From Brachionus rotundiformis (taxonomy: Eukaryota > Rotifera > Eurotatoria > Ploima > Brachionidae): 64,000 nt of DNA. A program made the translations under genes and the position numbers. Below the pieces are notes generated by a model. The model was not told the origin of the DNA, did not search any database, and worked only from the letters and a program-made list of their open reading frames with translations. The stretch covers positions 788,791-852,790 of the forward strand of contig JAESIW010000124.1 in the NCBI GenBank assembly GCA_016802295.1. Reading direction: 5' to 3'. This document shows, one piece after another, positions 35,588 to 46,162 of this stretch; position 1 is the first letter of the stretch, and each line of letters begins with the position of its first letter.

Positions 35588-35803
35588 TTAACACTAGAGG
35601 ACACAAGTTTTTTTTTGGTCAAATTTCAAACTTTTGAAATATCTTTAAGAAATATTAGAAATTGACAAAATTGTTCAAACATTAATATTGAAAATTTTAT
35701 TTAATTTTTAAAATGATAATCTCTTTAAGATAATATAAGAGATTGAAATTCTTTAAAAAGTTTTAAAAAAGTTAAAAAAACCTCTTGGGTCTTCTAGTGT
35801 TAA
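35588..35803. mobile_element. piggyBac-like miniature element (MITE 2)
   Basis: TTAA on both sides. The left end reads TTAACACTAGAGGACACAAG; the right end, on the opposite strand, reads TTAACACTAGAAGACCCAAG. That is 18 of 20 matching bases, in an element of 216 bp. The A+T-rich interior resembles MITE 1 and MITE 3 around an ATATCTTTAAGAAATA-like motif. It carries no transposase. Confidence 0.8.
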
Positions 35804-35869
35804 ATAAACCTGTTGCACAAAAGTTGGTACAATTTGCCAAGGCTCAAAATAAAATTTTTAGATCTCATT

Positions 35870-36340
35870 AGTAATGACGATTTTGTGGAAGAAAACAGAG
35901 TAATCTAATTAATAGAAACACTAAACCAAAATAGAGACTATTTATGGAAAACTTCTGATCCCTACTTTAAGTGGACTCTGATACATTCGTATACCACTCT
36001 TTCTATGGGTTTTTATGTTGAGTACATAAGAGGAACCTATATATCTTAATTATGACTGAAATGTGCCATATTGTGGTTATTGGGATCATTCCAGAAAGGT
36101 GCTTGTTATTGACTCAACCTTTCCGGCGAAAGAGGTATCCCCCAGCTCTTTGGATAACGAGTAGAATTAAGGTCATAGAAGAAATTCTCTGCAGATGCTA
36201 AGAAAAATTAAAAAAGCATTAATTGATTAAATTGGAAAAACTTGAGACCCAAGAATTAATATCAGAAGTAGAAAATAAAGTAAAGCTTTGATGACAACAT
36301 AATGAAATTTTAGACCATAGTCTTCAAAAAAGATAGAATA
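35870..36340 (+). mobile_element. Relic of a LINE endonuclease/RT linker
   Basis: Broken plus-strand frames contain FLDLISNDDFVEEN, like the end of an apurinic-type LINE endonuclease domain, and further on RYPPALWITSRIKVIEEIL, like the YP-x-W linker that precedes the reverse transcriptase. Several stops intervene. It may be an older piece of the same family as the copies at 22.7 and 55.9 kb, but those lack this part, so that cannot be tested here. Confidence 0.5.
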
Positions 36341-36664
36341 GATTAGTTTGAACCAGATTGGTTGTTTATAGAAGGCTTGGGAGCGAGAGCAAGGGCTTTT
36401 GCCAAAGATTTTAAGCCTACTGATTAGATATTTTGAAAATCTAAAATATCTATAAAATATATTACTAATTGATATTTTTGTAAATATTATTTTATTTAAA
36501 AATTAAATACATCGGATATCAAACAAAACTGGTATATAAAAAAGGCATATTTTCGAAAAAGCTCAACACTTATTTTTAAACAAGCAAAGTCTTTTTCTAA
36601 TTAATTTTAAATATTCAAAAAATAAAATTTTATTCAAAATAATAATTAGATACAAAACTAATTC

Positions 36665-37908
36665 CTAATTAGTAACAGCGCTTAGATTATATGTATTGTA
36701 AGAGAGCGCATTTTTAAAGTTAGTCGAGTTAACCTTAATGGCAACATTTTGATTAATAATTGATGATTGAGGCTTCGATTTTGGTCCTTTTTGAGGCGTG
36801 AACAATTTACCACTTGAATTCACAACACGTTTAACTGGCTTAAAGTTGGTCATCGGCTTATATTCATCAGTCTTATGGGCAGGAAATTTTGAAAAAAACC
36901 CATCTATATTGGCCATCTTAACAAAATATATGAGATAGATAAACTAATTAATTCATTTAAATTTAAAATTTAATATTACTGATTTTGGCGGGGATGAGTA
37001 TTTGAATTTTTTCATATCGGTGAGACTTTTTGATTTTGATTGTTCTTTAAACACAGCTCCATCTTTTTCAGTAAGGTAGGGATTTTTTTCAAAGTAAACT
37101 TTTTGGTATATGCCAGTCTTGAAAGCGGATCCAAGCACTGCCTTTTTGTGCTTTTCACCTTCTTCCTTTTTTCAAAAATTTACCTCTAATCAATTATAAA
37201 TAAACAATTACTTTAGAAATTTTGTCCGGGTTATCATATTTATCACTTTTGTACTCTGGATATTTATCAAGACCAACAACAGAATATCTAATGAGCCAAA
37301 TATAAGTTTCCAAAACTGGTAGAAAATTTTTTTTTTACCCGTAGCCAGTTCCTTTTTTAGACGGATTTGTTTTAACATTAGGCTTTGGTGATTCGTAGGG
37401 CTTTTTCTCTCTTTCTTTTGGAGAAAAATAGTCCACTTTTCCTCCAAAGGTGCCCGTGTACGAGCCCAGTCCATCTCTTTTTGGATAAAGATAAAAAAAA
37501 TTCAATTAGAAATAATTTACTACGGTTTTTTTTCACCATAGAATGTAATAAATGGTTTATCTGTAATATTTTTTTTCTTTTCCAAAATGCGCTCTTTTCG
37601 CCTAAGGCTGATCGGGTCCGAGTACGCCTCTTTTTCGAACACCCTTGGAAATGGCTTGGTAAAGTAGCCATCTTGTAGTCCAGTCGATCGGTCCTTAATC
37701 GGACCAGGCATCATCTGTTTGCCTTTTCCTGCAGCTTCATTGAATGTGACTTCGGATAGATAAAAATTAATATTTTTATATCAATTAAGAATCTGGATGA
37801 TAGATAACATTTTGATGATGGCATGTAGGGATCTTTTACTGTTATATAGCTCATTTCCTGAAACAGGCCAACTCGGTTCATGTCATTTCTAACTTCTAGT
37901 TTTGCCAT
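36665..37908 (-). CDS. CFAP96: CFAP96 (C4orf47) homolog, cilia- and flagella-associated, 6 exons
   Basis: Exons on the minus strand: 37908-37809, 37749-37524, 37476-37339, 37287-37212, 37165-36980 and 36916-36665, all GT-AG and frame-consistent, giving 325 residues (human 309). Conserved blocks run the whole length: DMNRVGLFQEMSYITVKDPY, FNEAAGKGKQMMPG, LQDGYF, GLGSYTGTFGGKVDYFS, NPSKKGTGYGYSV, YFEKNPYLTE, GFFSKFPAHKTDEYKP, SSGKLFTPQKGPKSKPQSS. The vertebrate protein is linked to centrosomes and motile cilia, and this fits a ciliated animal. The introns are 36-59 nt, among the smallest in the window. Confidence 0.93.
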
Positions 37909-38353
37909 TTTGTCCAAAATGTCTTAATTACTCAGCAAATTACAAGGCCTCTATGCAAATGTATCTAAGCAGATTAGTTACCGGAAATGAAAATTTTTAA
38001 AATCAAAAGAAAATAATGTTTATAAACTTCTCATGAAATAAACGAAACAAAAAAGCTTAGAAGAAATTAGAAAACGAGTATATAATCACTTTTTAGAAAA
38101 ATTGGTTTCCATAGAAAATTTTCTCTACTATTTTATTAGTTATAATCTTGAATAACTTGATTGAAAAATATCATATAACTTGAAATAAAAAAAAACATAT
38201 AGCTAAGCAACAAAAATATAAAAATGGTTAAAATTAGCTATATTTTGTTAAATTGGTTTTGGCTCTTTTTTTCAAGGTCTTATTTAACAATTAAATTAAA
38301 TTAAATAGATAAGTCCTGGCTAGACTTGAGTATGAATCTGCTTTTAAAATATC
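37909..38353. other. Spacer between divergent genes
   Basis: A+T-rich, no gene. It would hold the promoter of CFAP96 (leftward) and of the possible small membrane protein at 38354 (rightward). Confidence 0.45.
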
Positions 38354-38551
38354 ATGGACTCGGATGCCACAATTGTGCTAATTATTTCACTTTTAATTAC
38401 TTTTCTTAATGTCGTGTTCATTAGCTCGGTATTTATATTTTTCTGTTGTTGCATTGACGTGATTGAGTTAAATCAAAATAGGAACAATAGTAATAGAATC
38501 TCACTAGTAGATAACGATGTTGAATTGGAGTTAATAGATAATAAAGAATAA
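38354..38551 (+). CDS. Possible 65-residue membrane micropeptide
   Basis: The open frame begins MDSDATIVLII and has a long hydrophobic stretch (about 7-34: VLIISLLITFLNVVFISSVFIF) ending in CCC, a possible palmitoylation site, then an acidic polar tail. It is well organised for so short a frame, and its start codon region is less A+T-rich than the surroundings. No family is recognised, and length alone does not prove coding. Confidence 0.4.
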   Translation: MDSDATIVLIISLLITFLNVVFISSVFIFFCCCIDVIELNQNRNNSNRISLVDNDVELELIDNKE

Positions 38552-39447
38552 TTGTATTCAATATTTGTATATTTTTTTTTCTTCAAAATTCAAAATTTAA
38601 AATTGTTTATTTTGGAATAAAATTTAAACTTTATTGAGTTGTTGACACTGATTTTAGAGATTATTTGTATACTTTTGAGTTTGACCACTAGTGGTACTTA
38701 AATAATTACAATTTATAATCATTTAATTTATTCTTTTTTTCTAAAATGAACAATTCAAATTTATACCAGTACGACTTTTTCTTTGAGTTACCATTTAAAA
38801 TTAAAATTCCAAAATTTGAATATATAAGAGATATAATTGACAGATATTGGTCATTTTAAAGAGTTTTGAGATTTAAACGTTTTATTGATTAAAATTATTG
38901 ATTTGAGAATAAATCTAATTGTACAATAATTATTATTAAGATATAAAGTAAGAATTGTCAGACATATCGTAACAAAGATACAAAATATATAAACTATAAA
39001 TTATAAACTAGTTATATGATTAAACAAGATAGAGACTTGCTCTCGCGTTTTGGCTGTTGGAATCGTTGCGAAGTTTTCGAAGGAACTTCTGTAAGAAGCT
39101 GTTGCGATAGGCAGCTTTATTTGTTTTTCTTGTTTGGAAAGGGAAACGTGCGTTCAGGCGAAGGTTGCGTGGTTGACATGACGTGATGGGATGGTTTGGG
39201 TCAGCCAGGATTCTATTGAGTGCTTAATAATTTATTAAATAATTATCATTTTGTTTTATTAATACTTCTGGAATAATTTTTTGGAAAAGCGTCAAATCAC
39301 AGATATAATAAACTAAGGCAATTATGAATTTAAAAACAATCAACTTTCAGGATTAAAATAATTTTTAAAGGTTTAATAGGCTATTTAAATTATAGAATAT
39401 GAAAAATATAAAAAACATCATCAAATATTTTTTGATTAAGATAAGGT

Positions 39448-39777
39448 ATATTGAAGTTTATGATCAAATTAAAATGATCATGCTCAAAAATTATAACAAA
39501 AATAGATTTTTGAATATTTTTTATAAAGAAAATTTATTGCAGAATCACATTTTGAAATTAAACATACAATGTATACTTAATTTTTTATGTCTGCAAATTT
39601 CTGCGAAAATTTTATGCATGCAGAATTTTGCACAATATCTTGCTATGGTTAAACATTTCTTGTTACACATAAAAATCTATCACTGCATTAAATTTTCCAA
39701 ATAAAAAAATTCTAAAAAATTAAACAAAAGATAATTTTTGAGCATGATCATTTTAATTTGATCATAAACTTCAATAT
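39448..39777. repeat. Perfect 46-bp inverted repeat (foldback) with 238-bp spacer
   Basis: The arms at 39448-39493 and 39732-39777 are exact reverse complements over 46 bases and nearly so just beyond. The spacer is A+T-rich, with a few smaller palindromes. It may be a foldback/MITE-type element or the source of a hairpin RNA. No clear target-site duplication was seen. Confidence 0.85.
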
Positions 39778-40031
39778 GCCTAAGATAAGTGGTTTGTCTT
39801 GGATTTTGAAATTATTTTAGCTGTTTTTGTTAAAGGTTAATAATTTTTTTTCAAGATATATTTGTTTTTTGTCAAATAATTTTTTGTAGAATAGGAAAAG
39901 TTGTTCCAATTTTAATTTTTTTCCTATTTATGCTCTAAAATTCAAAATACCTTAGCTTTTTTTTATCAATTCTAATTAAAAGTTTAAAATGATTAGCTTA
40001 AATGAATATAGACAAGAAAAATTTCAAATAT

Positions 40032-40460
40032 TTTTACAAAATTATTTCATAAATAAAATATTAAAAAATCAAAATTGTTAGACCGAGAATTATTTTATCG
40101 TGAACCATGTGTGTGTTACCAGGTGAAACATGATTTGTTTTGGGGTAATAGGATTAGTTCTGGTACTCATATTGTCTCCTTTTAATAATAAATAACTTAT
40201 TATAGTACATAATTGATATTTATAAAAATTAATATAAACAATTAACCAAAATGTCAGTGGTTACACGAATTAATAATTTGCATAAATTGACTTAGTTTTT
40301 GTAAAAAAGAAGTGGAGTTTCCCTAACTGGATCATCTACTAAAAAGACTAGTTTAAGAAGTTTTTCTAATACTTAATGACTTTTAGTCTAAATTTTCTAC
40401 AAAATTATTACATGAATAAAATATTGATAAATCAAAATTGATAGACCGAGAATTATTTTC
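40032..40460. repeat. Pair of direct repeats of about 65 bp
   Basis: Segments at about 40032-40096 and 40394-40460 share ACAAAATTATT, ATAAAATATT and a nearly unbroken AGACCGAGAATTATTTT, in the same order and orientation and about 360 bp apart. They could be ends of a decayed element or a tandem duplication. Confidence 0.65.
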
Positions 40461-40849
40461 GAGTCAAGAACTCAAAAAATGATCGAAAAGATTTTTCCTA
40501 ATTTATAAATATATGCCTAGTTAAATAAACAATAAATTTAATATTAAATATTAAAATATTTTAATTGACAATTATTTATATTTTTACATTCAATGAGATA
40601 AAAGATCAAATGTAAAATTATTAAATTATATTAATCAGATTCAGGAAAGAAAAAATTAAAATAAATCTCGAGTAGAAATTTTTCTTTATTTTATTTAAAT
40701 TTAATTTAAAATTTGAAAAAAAAATTCATAATTATAAAAATAAAGCCAAAAATAAATTGGACTATTTAATTGAAAACAAAAATAATTTCATTTAAATCGC
40801 TTAAATAATAACTAAAAGGAACTAGAATAAAAAAATAAAGACTTTTATA

Positions 40850-40855
40850 TTTATT
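40850..40855 (-). terminator. Polyadenylation signal for the ceramidase gene
   Basis: TTTATT on the plus strand, i.e. AATAAA on the minus strand, 34 bp past the ceramidase stop codon. The position is plausible, but the motif is frequent here. Confidence 0.35.
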
Positions 40856-40888
40856 TTAAAAATAAATTTGGAAATTAATAAACAAATT

Positions 40889-41908
40889 CTATTTAAATTT
40901 TTTGATTTTAAATTTGCTTTTTTCATTTATAATTAAACTATCATTTAAATGATAGTACATATTGAAAAACTTGGAGCTCACAGGTCGTATATTTTGCTTA
41001 GACTGCAAATTATTAGTCCGTATTAGGTAGTATTGATAATGGACTTCGGTCAAGAACAACAAGCTCATGTAGGATCCATATCCAGTAAAAATATGCCATA
41101 AAGAGTGGAATTCTGATATTGATTTAAGTGAAACAACTGCGGTGTTGAGTGCTATCGCTCTCAGACTTGACGATTCAATGGAAACTTTGTCAATTCCAAA
41201 CAAGTCCTCAAGACCCTGTCGGTACATTTTTAGATAAGTGCAAAATTTGTTATCTATATTCCATAGCAAAAATCCAAATATGTAATAGCAAAAAGAAATG
41301 GCATAGAGCCTCTTTGGCAAGTTAAGCATGCGTATTAAGCTGACATTTTCGCATATCACCATAACAGACATGATAGCAAAAGCTACTTCGTGAAAAATTG
41401 GATTTTTCCACACAGAAAGATACACAAAAGCCACTATAGAACAGTAAAGTATTACTAAACTAATTACTAAAAGCCTCGAGGAGAATATATTTGCCAAAGT
41501 GCCAGGCTTAGATGCATTTTGATTTAATTTAAAATAGTAAACAGACAAAATTATTTCATAATTTGCGTATATCAGTATTCCAGTGCCAAATATCATGGGC
41601 AGTTCGTCTAATAGCTGCATTGGATACAGGAGAGTCATGTGAAACATCCATGATCCAACTCCAACCAGACTTAGACCAGTGTGGCAAAGTATGAGAGCAG
41701 TTGGAATCTTGAAAAATTTCTTATCACTAGTTGAGTATTTATTGGAAAAATGTATGTGCTTAAGTGACCAGTAAATACCATACAATGGAAATAGAATGAG
41801 AACAAAATTGCTGACTGTGTTCCAAAATTCGGCTATGTAATGGGTTACTTCATAGTTGTTTTCGCACCAATCGATCGTAGCTGTTCGATTGCCCCAGTAT
41901 CCATGCAT
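40889..41908 (-). CDS. ACER3: Alkaline ceramidase, ACER3-like
   Basis: A single-exon protein of 339 residues (human ACER3 267). The start MHGYWGNRTATIDWCENNYEVTHYIAEFWNTVSN is the family signature, with the Ca2+-site Asp and Glu residues. GSWMFHMTLLYPMQLLDELPMIF supplies the catalytic His and Asp, and EFHSLWHIFTGYGSY supplies the two C-terminal His ligands of the zinc site. Seven hydrophobic segments are visible, as expected of this ER/Golgi membrane enzyme that hydrolyses ceramide to sphingosine. A loop of about 10-15 extra residues and a basic tail make it longer than the human enzyme. All catalytic residues I know of appear present. Confidence 0.93.
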   Translation of the reverse strand: MHGYWGNRTATIDWCENNYEVTHYIAEFWNTVSNFVLILFPLYGIYWSLKHIHFSNKYSTSDKKFFKIPTALILCHTGLSLVGVGSWMFHMTLLYPMQLLDELPMIFGTGILIYANYEIILSVYYFKLNQNASKPGTLANIFSSRLLVISLVILYCSIVAFVYLSVWKNPIFHEVAFAIMSVMVICENVSLIRMLNLPKRLYAISFCYYIFGFLLWNIDNKFCTYLKMYRQGLEDLFGIDKVSIESSSLRAIALNTAVVSLKSISEFHSLWHIFTGYGSYMSLLFLTEVHYQYYLIRTNNLQSKQNIRPVSSKFFNMYYHLNDSLIINEKSKFKIKKFK

Positions 41909-43915
41909 TATTTTGTGAAAAATTTATTTTGCTAAAAACTTTATTAGTATTTTATAGAACTAAATATTTATTAAGAAAAAATATTTTACACTCGACTAAA
42001 ATAGCTTAGTCACAAAAACGCTTGAAGGCTTCAAGTTTAGAAATTATAATAATTCAAATGCTACTTTTAAGTCTTGCTAATTCACTAATTACATAGAAAT
42101 ATGTGTTCACAGGTGAATTTCCAAAAATACTCTATTTTCGTTCAAAATCGTTCACTTGAAAGGGGTCAATTTAGACAAGGCTGACCCAAATTAGGCATTA
42201 AAAGCTCATATTGAACCATTTTAAACAATTGCACGTTTTTCTTATATTTTTTTCTCAATTCAAAAAGCATCATTTTGTATTCAGTTTTAAAATTAATTCA
42301 ATGTGTATGCATAAAAATATAATAAATAAATAATTGTAATTTTATTCTTAATTAAAAAAAAAAATAATTATCAATTAAACAAAATAAATTTTAAAACAAA
42401 AAATGAAGTAATTAGCTGTGACCATGAGTTTGCGTGAGAGCTATTAGCACAAAGAGCATGCAACCAAGCAACCAAACACTGAAACCACTAGCTCCTTTGC
42501 TCCAAATTCACCAAGTCTTACATAAGCTGAAATGTAAAAAAATGTTATGCAATAAATTCATTAAAAATGCTTAAGTTTGCATTTTTTCTTAATTTAAAGC
42601 ATAATTTTAACATTAAATACGTAAATTGAATTTTTGCTCAATTCCAGTCAAATACTACAAGGTTTTTTAGATTTTATTTTCCAAGTCTAAGTTAAATTAG
42701 AAATTACGCAATAGAAGTTATGCAATATAAACTCTTAACTTGGTCTAGAAAATGGCATAAGCGCCGACTTAGTCTAGTAGCATTCACAAGCTAATTGAGA
42801 CTCGATAGAACAGTTTTATTTCTATTTACCAAGGTTTCCAAGTAATCAATCAGCAACATGATTAGAAAAGCTCTTATCAAAAATATTCATAATGCGTAAT
42901 TGGTTGATTATAGTGAATGAAAGTGAGTGAGTGAGTAATTGCATAATAGAGCGGTGAAAAATCTTTTTATTAAAGAGGGGTAGACATTCAGGTACAGACA
43001 TATTGTTTATTCCCTAGAACATTCTATTATGCTAACCGAATTATGTAATAAAAATGTTTGCTTTTCTTTTATCCAACTCCACATCTCATCTTAGAAATTC
43101 ATTATATAATTTTTTTAAAAATAAGTTTGAGCAAAAAATCAATAAAAGTTCTAGGCTTAAAAAGTTTTGGCTCAAATTAATAAATTGGCCAAGATTGAGC
43201 AATCTAGTAAGGTGTTCAAAATATTTTCGTATCCATGCACAGTACATACTCATTTAAAAACACACGCCCTTGGTAAAATTCATTAATGTTATATAACCGT
43301 CTCACATAATGGAAGGAGCTGCTGTTTATCTATATGTCTATAATGTAAATTTTTATCCCACTTTTTGTGTATAAAGCTTATGTTACGTCAAAATAGATTT
43401 TTCTTATTGCGCAATCAAATGTATTTTTAAATTTTCCTCTCTCTCTCTTTTTTTTCTCTTATTTTCTTTTTTAAATGATAAAATCTCGCTTTGGAATTAT
43501 ATAATACCAGTTTAATGAGCACATTATGAAATGATTTTTCCAACAGAAAAAAAAAATAAAACATTTTTATTGCTGTTTAGAAATGTTCTCAATCGAAAAA
43601 CTACAATAAAAAACAAGCATAAGTGAGATCAGATAGGAAAAAAATCGATATTTTATTTCATAAACATTTCTCTTAATTCAGCTGTGCCCATATTCCAATT
43701 TAACTAGGACTTCTACAGCAACGAGCAAAATGGCAGAAGCTTTTTCTTTTACATAACCCATTTTCTTCTTAGCAACACACATCTCGTTCAGCTTTGTCCA
43801 TGCTCACGTGATTCTTTTTCTAGTCTATCTTAAACAGAGAGACTGTTGTTTTGTAAAAAGAAAGGGGATAGTTGTTCGATTAACCGTTAGACATAAGCAA
43901 ATCATAAAGAGCTAA
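41909..43915. other. Intergenic region with one possible orphan exon
   Basis: No gene firmly supported. On the minus strand, a polypyrimidine tract plus CAG at about 42529-42543 is followed by two overlapping open frames over 42410-42528. A CT-rich tract lies at about 43436-43475 and an E-box CACGTG near 43805. At 42012-42029 an 18-base sequence is identical to part of the LINE copy A tail. Confidence 0.45.
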
Positions 43916-44219
43916 TGGAAAAGAACACTACTTCTTACTGTATTTCATCAAGTATAAGAAAGTTCAGTCATTAAAAGATTTCTTTTATTCGAATTGATTT
44001 TCATTCGAAAAAAGTAGCTTCTTCCTTGTGTCTCTTCCTTGACCTATAGAGGCACCCGAGTAGTCAAAGGCAAGCTCAGTAGATACTCTTTAACATATTC
44101 CTTGGTCTGAGTTTTTAAAATTCATGTTTCACATTAGACATGACTGATCAATTTTCTTTTAATCAAGACACATTTTTTGTAAATGAATAATTCAAATAAA
44201 GGATAATTTTTATTTATAA
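43916..44219 (+). mobile_element. Repeat element R, copy 1 (about 304 bp)
   Basis: Closely similar (a handful of differences) to the reverse complement of 48041-48342. Shared blocks include TGGAAAAGAACACTAC, TGTATTTCATCAAGTATAAG, GAGGCACCCGAGTAGTCAAA and CATGTTTCACATTAGACATG. It is noncoding, with no clear terminal repeats. It could be a SINE-like or nonautonomous element or a solo LTR. Confidence 0.8.
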
Positions 44220-44875
44220 AATTTTTTTACTGAAATAAAAGAAAGTTTCTTCTATATGAGGAAATGCGGTAGTTACAAAGAAATCGAAATCTTAGAAATA
44301 AGCTTGAGTCAAGTAAATGATCTAAGATAAGTAAATAAGGTAATGTGGTCTCGTATCGAGGCCGATCGGTTAATTGGGGGAGGATGGTTTTAAAGAAAGA
44401 CTTTAAGTTTAAACATTTATTGAATTAAATCTCAGTAAACAATACAATAATATCATTAATCCTTAATCTATGTCAAGTACAGCCGTATTTCATCAAATAT
44501 AAGAAAGTTGGTCATCAAACGATCTCTTCGAAAATTTTTCATTCAAAATTTGTCTCAAAACTGTCCACATACAGTTTTTTAAGCACAACTTGGTTTCTGC
44601 TTTTTTGACTTTGCTGATTCAAGTGAATAAAATAAATTAGACCATTTCAAAATAAAAAAGATCCAGAGAGCTTTTTTTTTCCCAAAAAAAGAGTCAACCT
44701 TAAAATAAAATTTCGTAATTTTTTAATAAAAAATTTATAGATTAGAAATTTCTGTGTTTTTTTTTGTGTTTTTTTTTTAAACTTTTTTTAATGTTTAACA
44801 AGTAAAGCCATAGTGGCAAAAATTATCAGCAATTATACCGGTTTATTTAAAAAAAACAAAGTTACCAAAGCTTAA
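44220..44875. other. bZIP gene upstream region
   Basis: About 650 bp of noncoding DNA between repeat copy 1 and the bZIP start. It includes the partial repeat copy 3 (44484-44556), a less A+T-rich patch near 44340-44390, and T-rich tracts just before the start. Confidence 0.5.
44484..44556 (+). mobile_element. Repeat element R, copy 3 (short, diverged)
   Basis: About 70 bp matching the TATTTCATCAARTATAAGAAA block and the following ATTCGAA-like segment of element R, same orientation as copy 1, with more differences. Confidence 0.55.
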
Positions 44876-46162
44876 ATGCTGAAAGTGGAAACTAACGAAA
44901 CAGCAGGATGCGAGTCTCATTCGATAAATGGCGAGAATAGCACGTTCAGCGACGACAAGCTCAGCCTGCTGGTCAAGGCGGCCGAAAAGCTTGTCGACGA
45001 TGAAAAGAGCTCGGGCTTGCACGACGCGGCCGAAAATGCAGAATCAGCCAACATTACCAAGCTAAACGCTTTTGTTAACTCGCTTAAGGAGGCCAAAAAT
45101 GCTCAAGCTTTCAACTACCCGCTTTTTATCGGAAAAAATGGCAAGCCCACTCGGCCTTTCAAAGCTTATCCAAAAGAATCGCTCTCACTTCCAATCGGCG
45201 GACAGTCGACGTCCTTCCTGGACGAGACGGGCATCATAGGACCGGCCATGCTGCTAACAGTTAACACGCCAAGCACGCCATCAACTCCATCATCGTGCTC
45301 CAACTCGCCCATTGCGGTCATTGGCACCAACAACCTGAACAATTTTCTAGCTCAGAACAAAAATGTGCTTAGTACAGAGCAAATGTTGAGCCTTATTTCG
45401 GCTCTGGCCAGCAATCAGACAGGCCAAAATTCCCTAACAGAGAACAAACTATTGGCTTTGGCCACTCAAATAGGACAAAATGATTTGACAAGTCTCAACC
45501 TGAACGATTTGACCACGGCTGATTTTACCTCATTGGCGTTCAATCCGAATGATTTTTGTGTCCAGCATCGAAAGCGTATACAACAGGCACAAGAGCGCGT
45601 GCTTAAAAAGAAGCTGATCGCTGATGAGACAAACGACGAGTCGCCTAGGCGGCGAAACTCGAGCGGCTCGAGAAGCAAACGCGATCAAGCCGATGCGCTC
45701 AATGGCGATAATCATGCGGACTCGACGCAAAACAGCGCTGACTCGCTTCATGACGAGTACATGAACTATCCGCCCAAGAAGCGACACCGCATCCAGCAAC
45801 AAGAGCAAAAAAAAGCCAACGACGATGAGCCAACATCGTCCAATTCGTCTCAGTGCGAGGCCAAAAACGAAACGCCCATTAACTCGCCCACCTCGACCAC
45901 TAAGCCGCTCGAGTCGAGCAAAGCCAGTTTTCGCTCCAGACAATCGTCAGCAGATGAAATTGATAAAGACGAGGCGTACAGGGAGCGAAGACGCAAGAAT
46001 AACGAAGCAGCTAAGCGAAGCAGGGACGCCAGGCGAGCCAAAGAGGACGATATCGCGCTCAGAGCTGCGCTTTTGGAACGAGAGAATCTGCAACTTAAAG
46101 TAGAACTAGCTCAACTAAAACAAGAAACAACTAGGCTTAGATGTTTGCTTTATAACAGTTGA
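44876..46162 (+). CDS. PAR-type bZIP transcription factor (HLF/TEF/Pdp1/CES-2 group)
   Basis: A single-exon protein of 428 residues. The C-terminal bZIP has basic region DEAYRERRRKNNEAAKRSRDARRAKEDD (about 363-390), with the NNxAAxRSRDARR core of PAR/CES-2 factors, then a leucine zipper IALRAALLERENLQLKVELAQLKQETTRLRCLL. The upstream part is low-complexity and Asn/Ser-rich, with STPSTPSS and acidic or basic patches. The NNEAAKRSRDARR contact residues predict binding to TTAYGTAA-type sites. Relatives control circadian output, detoxification and cell-fate decisions. The coding DNA is clearly GC-richer than its surroundings. The classical PAR domain upstream of the basic region is not obvious, so it may be nearer the CES-2-like subgroup. 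Confidence 0.88.
   Translation: MLKVETNETAGCESHSINGENSTFSDDKLSLLVKAAEKLVDDEKSSGLHDAAENAESANITKLNAFVNSLKEAKNAQAFNYPLFIGKNGKPTRPFKAYPKESLSLPIGGQSTSFLDETGIIGPAMLLTVNTPSTPSTPSSCSNSPIAVIGTNNLNNFLAQNKNVLSTEQMLSLISALASNQTGQNSLTENKLLALATQIGQNDLTSLNLNDLTTADFTSLAFNPNDFCVQHRKRIQQAQERVLKKKLIADETNDESPRRRNSSGSRSKRDQADALNGDNHADSTQNSADSLHDEYMNYPPKKRHRIQQQEQKKANDDEPTSSNSSQCEAKNETPINSPTSTTKPLESSKASFRSRQSSADEIDKDEAYRERRRKNNEAAKRSRDARRAKEDDIALRAALLERENLQLKVELAQLKQETTRLRCLLYNS

Larger units (their letters stand above)
38552..40888. other. Repeat-bearing intergenic region
   Basis: No gene supported. It holds a less A+T-rich island at about 39020-39225 and the elements listed separately: the 46-bp inverted repeat (39448-39777) and a pair of direct repeats (about 40032-40096 and 40394-40460). 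Confidence 0.55.

Noticed and set aside
39399..39704. 101-residue plus-strand open frame
   Set aside because: It is very A+T-rich, spans one arm and most of the loop of the 46-bp foldback, and has low-complexity Ile/Lys/Phe composition.
43054..43257. 67-residue open frame upstream of the bZIP gene
   Set aside because: Low complexity, no homolog recalled, and no coding-like base composition.
43749..43756. TTACATAA as a PAR bZIP autoregulatory site upstream of the bZIP gene
   Set aside because: The same octamer or its complement recurs elsewhere (for example near 42520 and 43041). In DNA this A+T-rich it is expected by chance.
45530..45943. 137-residue minus-strand open frame over the bZIP gene
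   Set aside because: It is antisense to the bZIP coding sequence, with no domain of its own.
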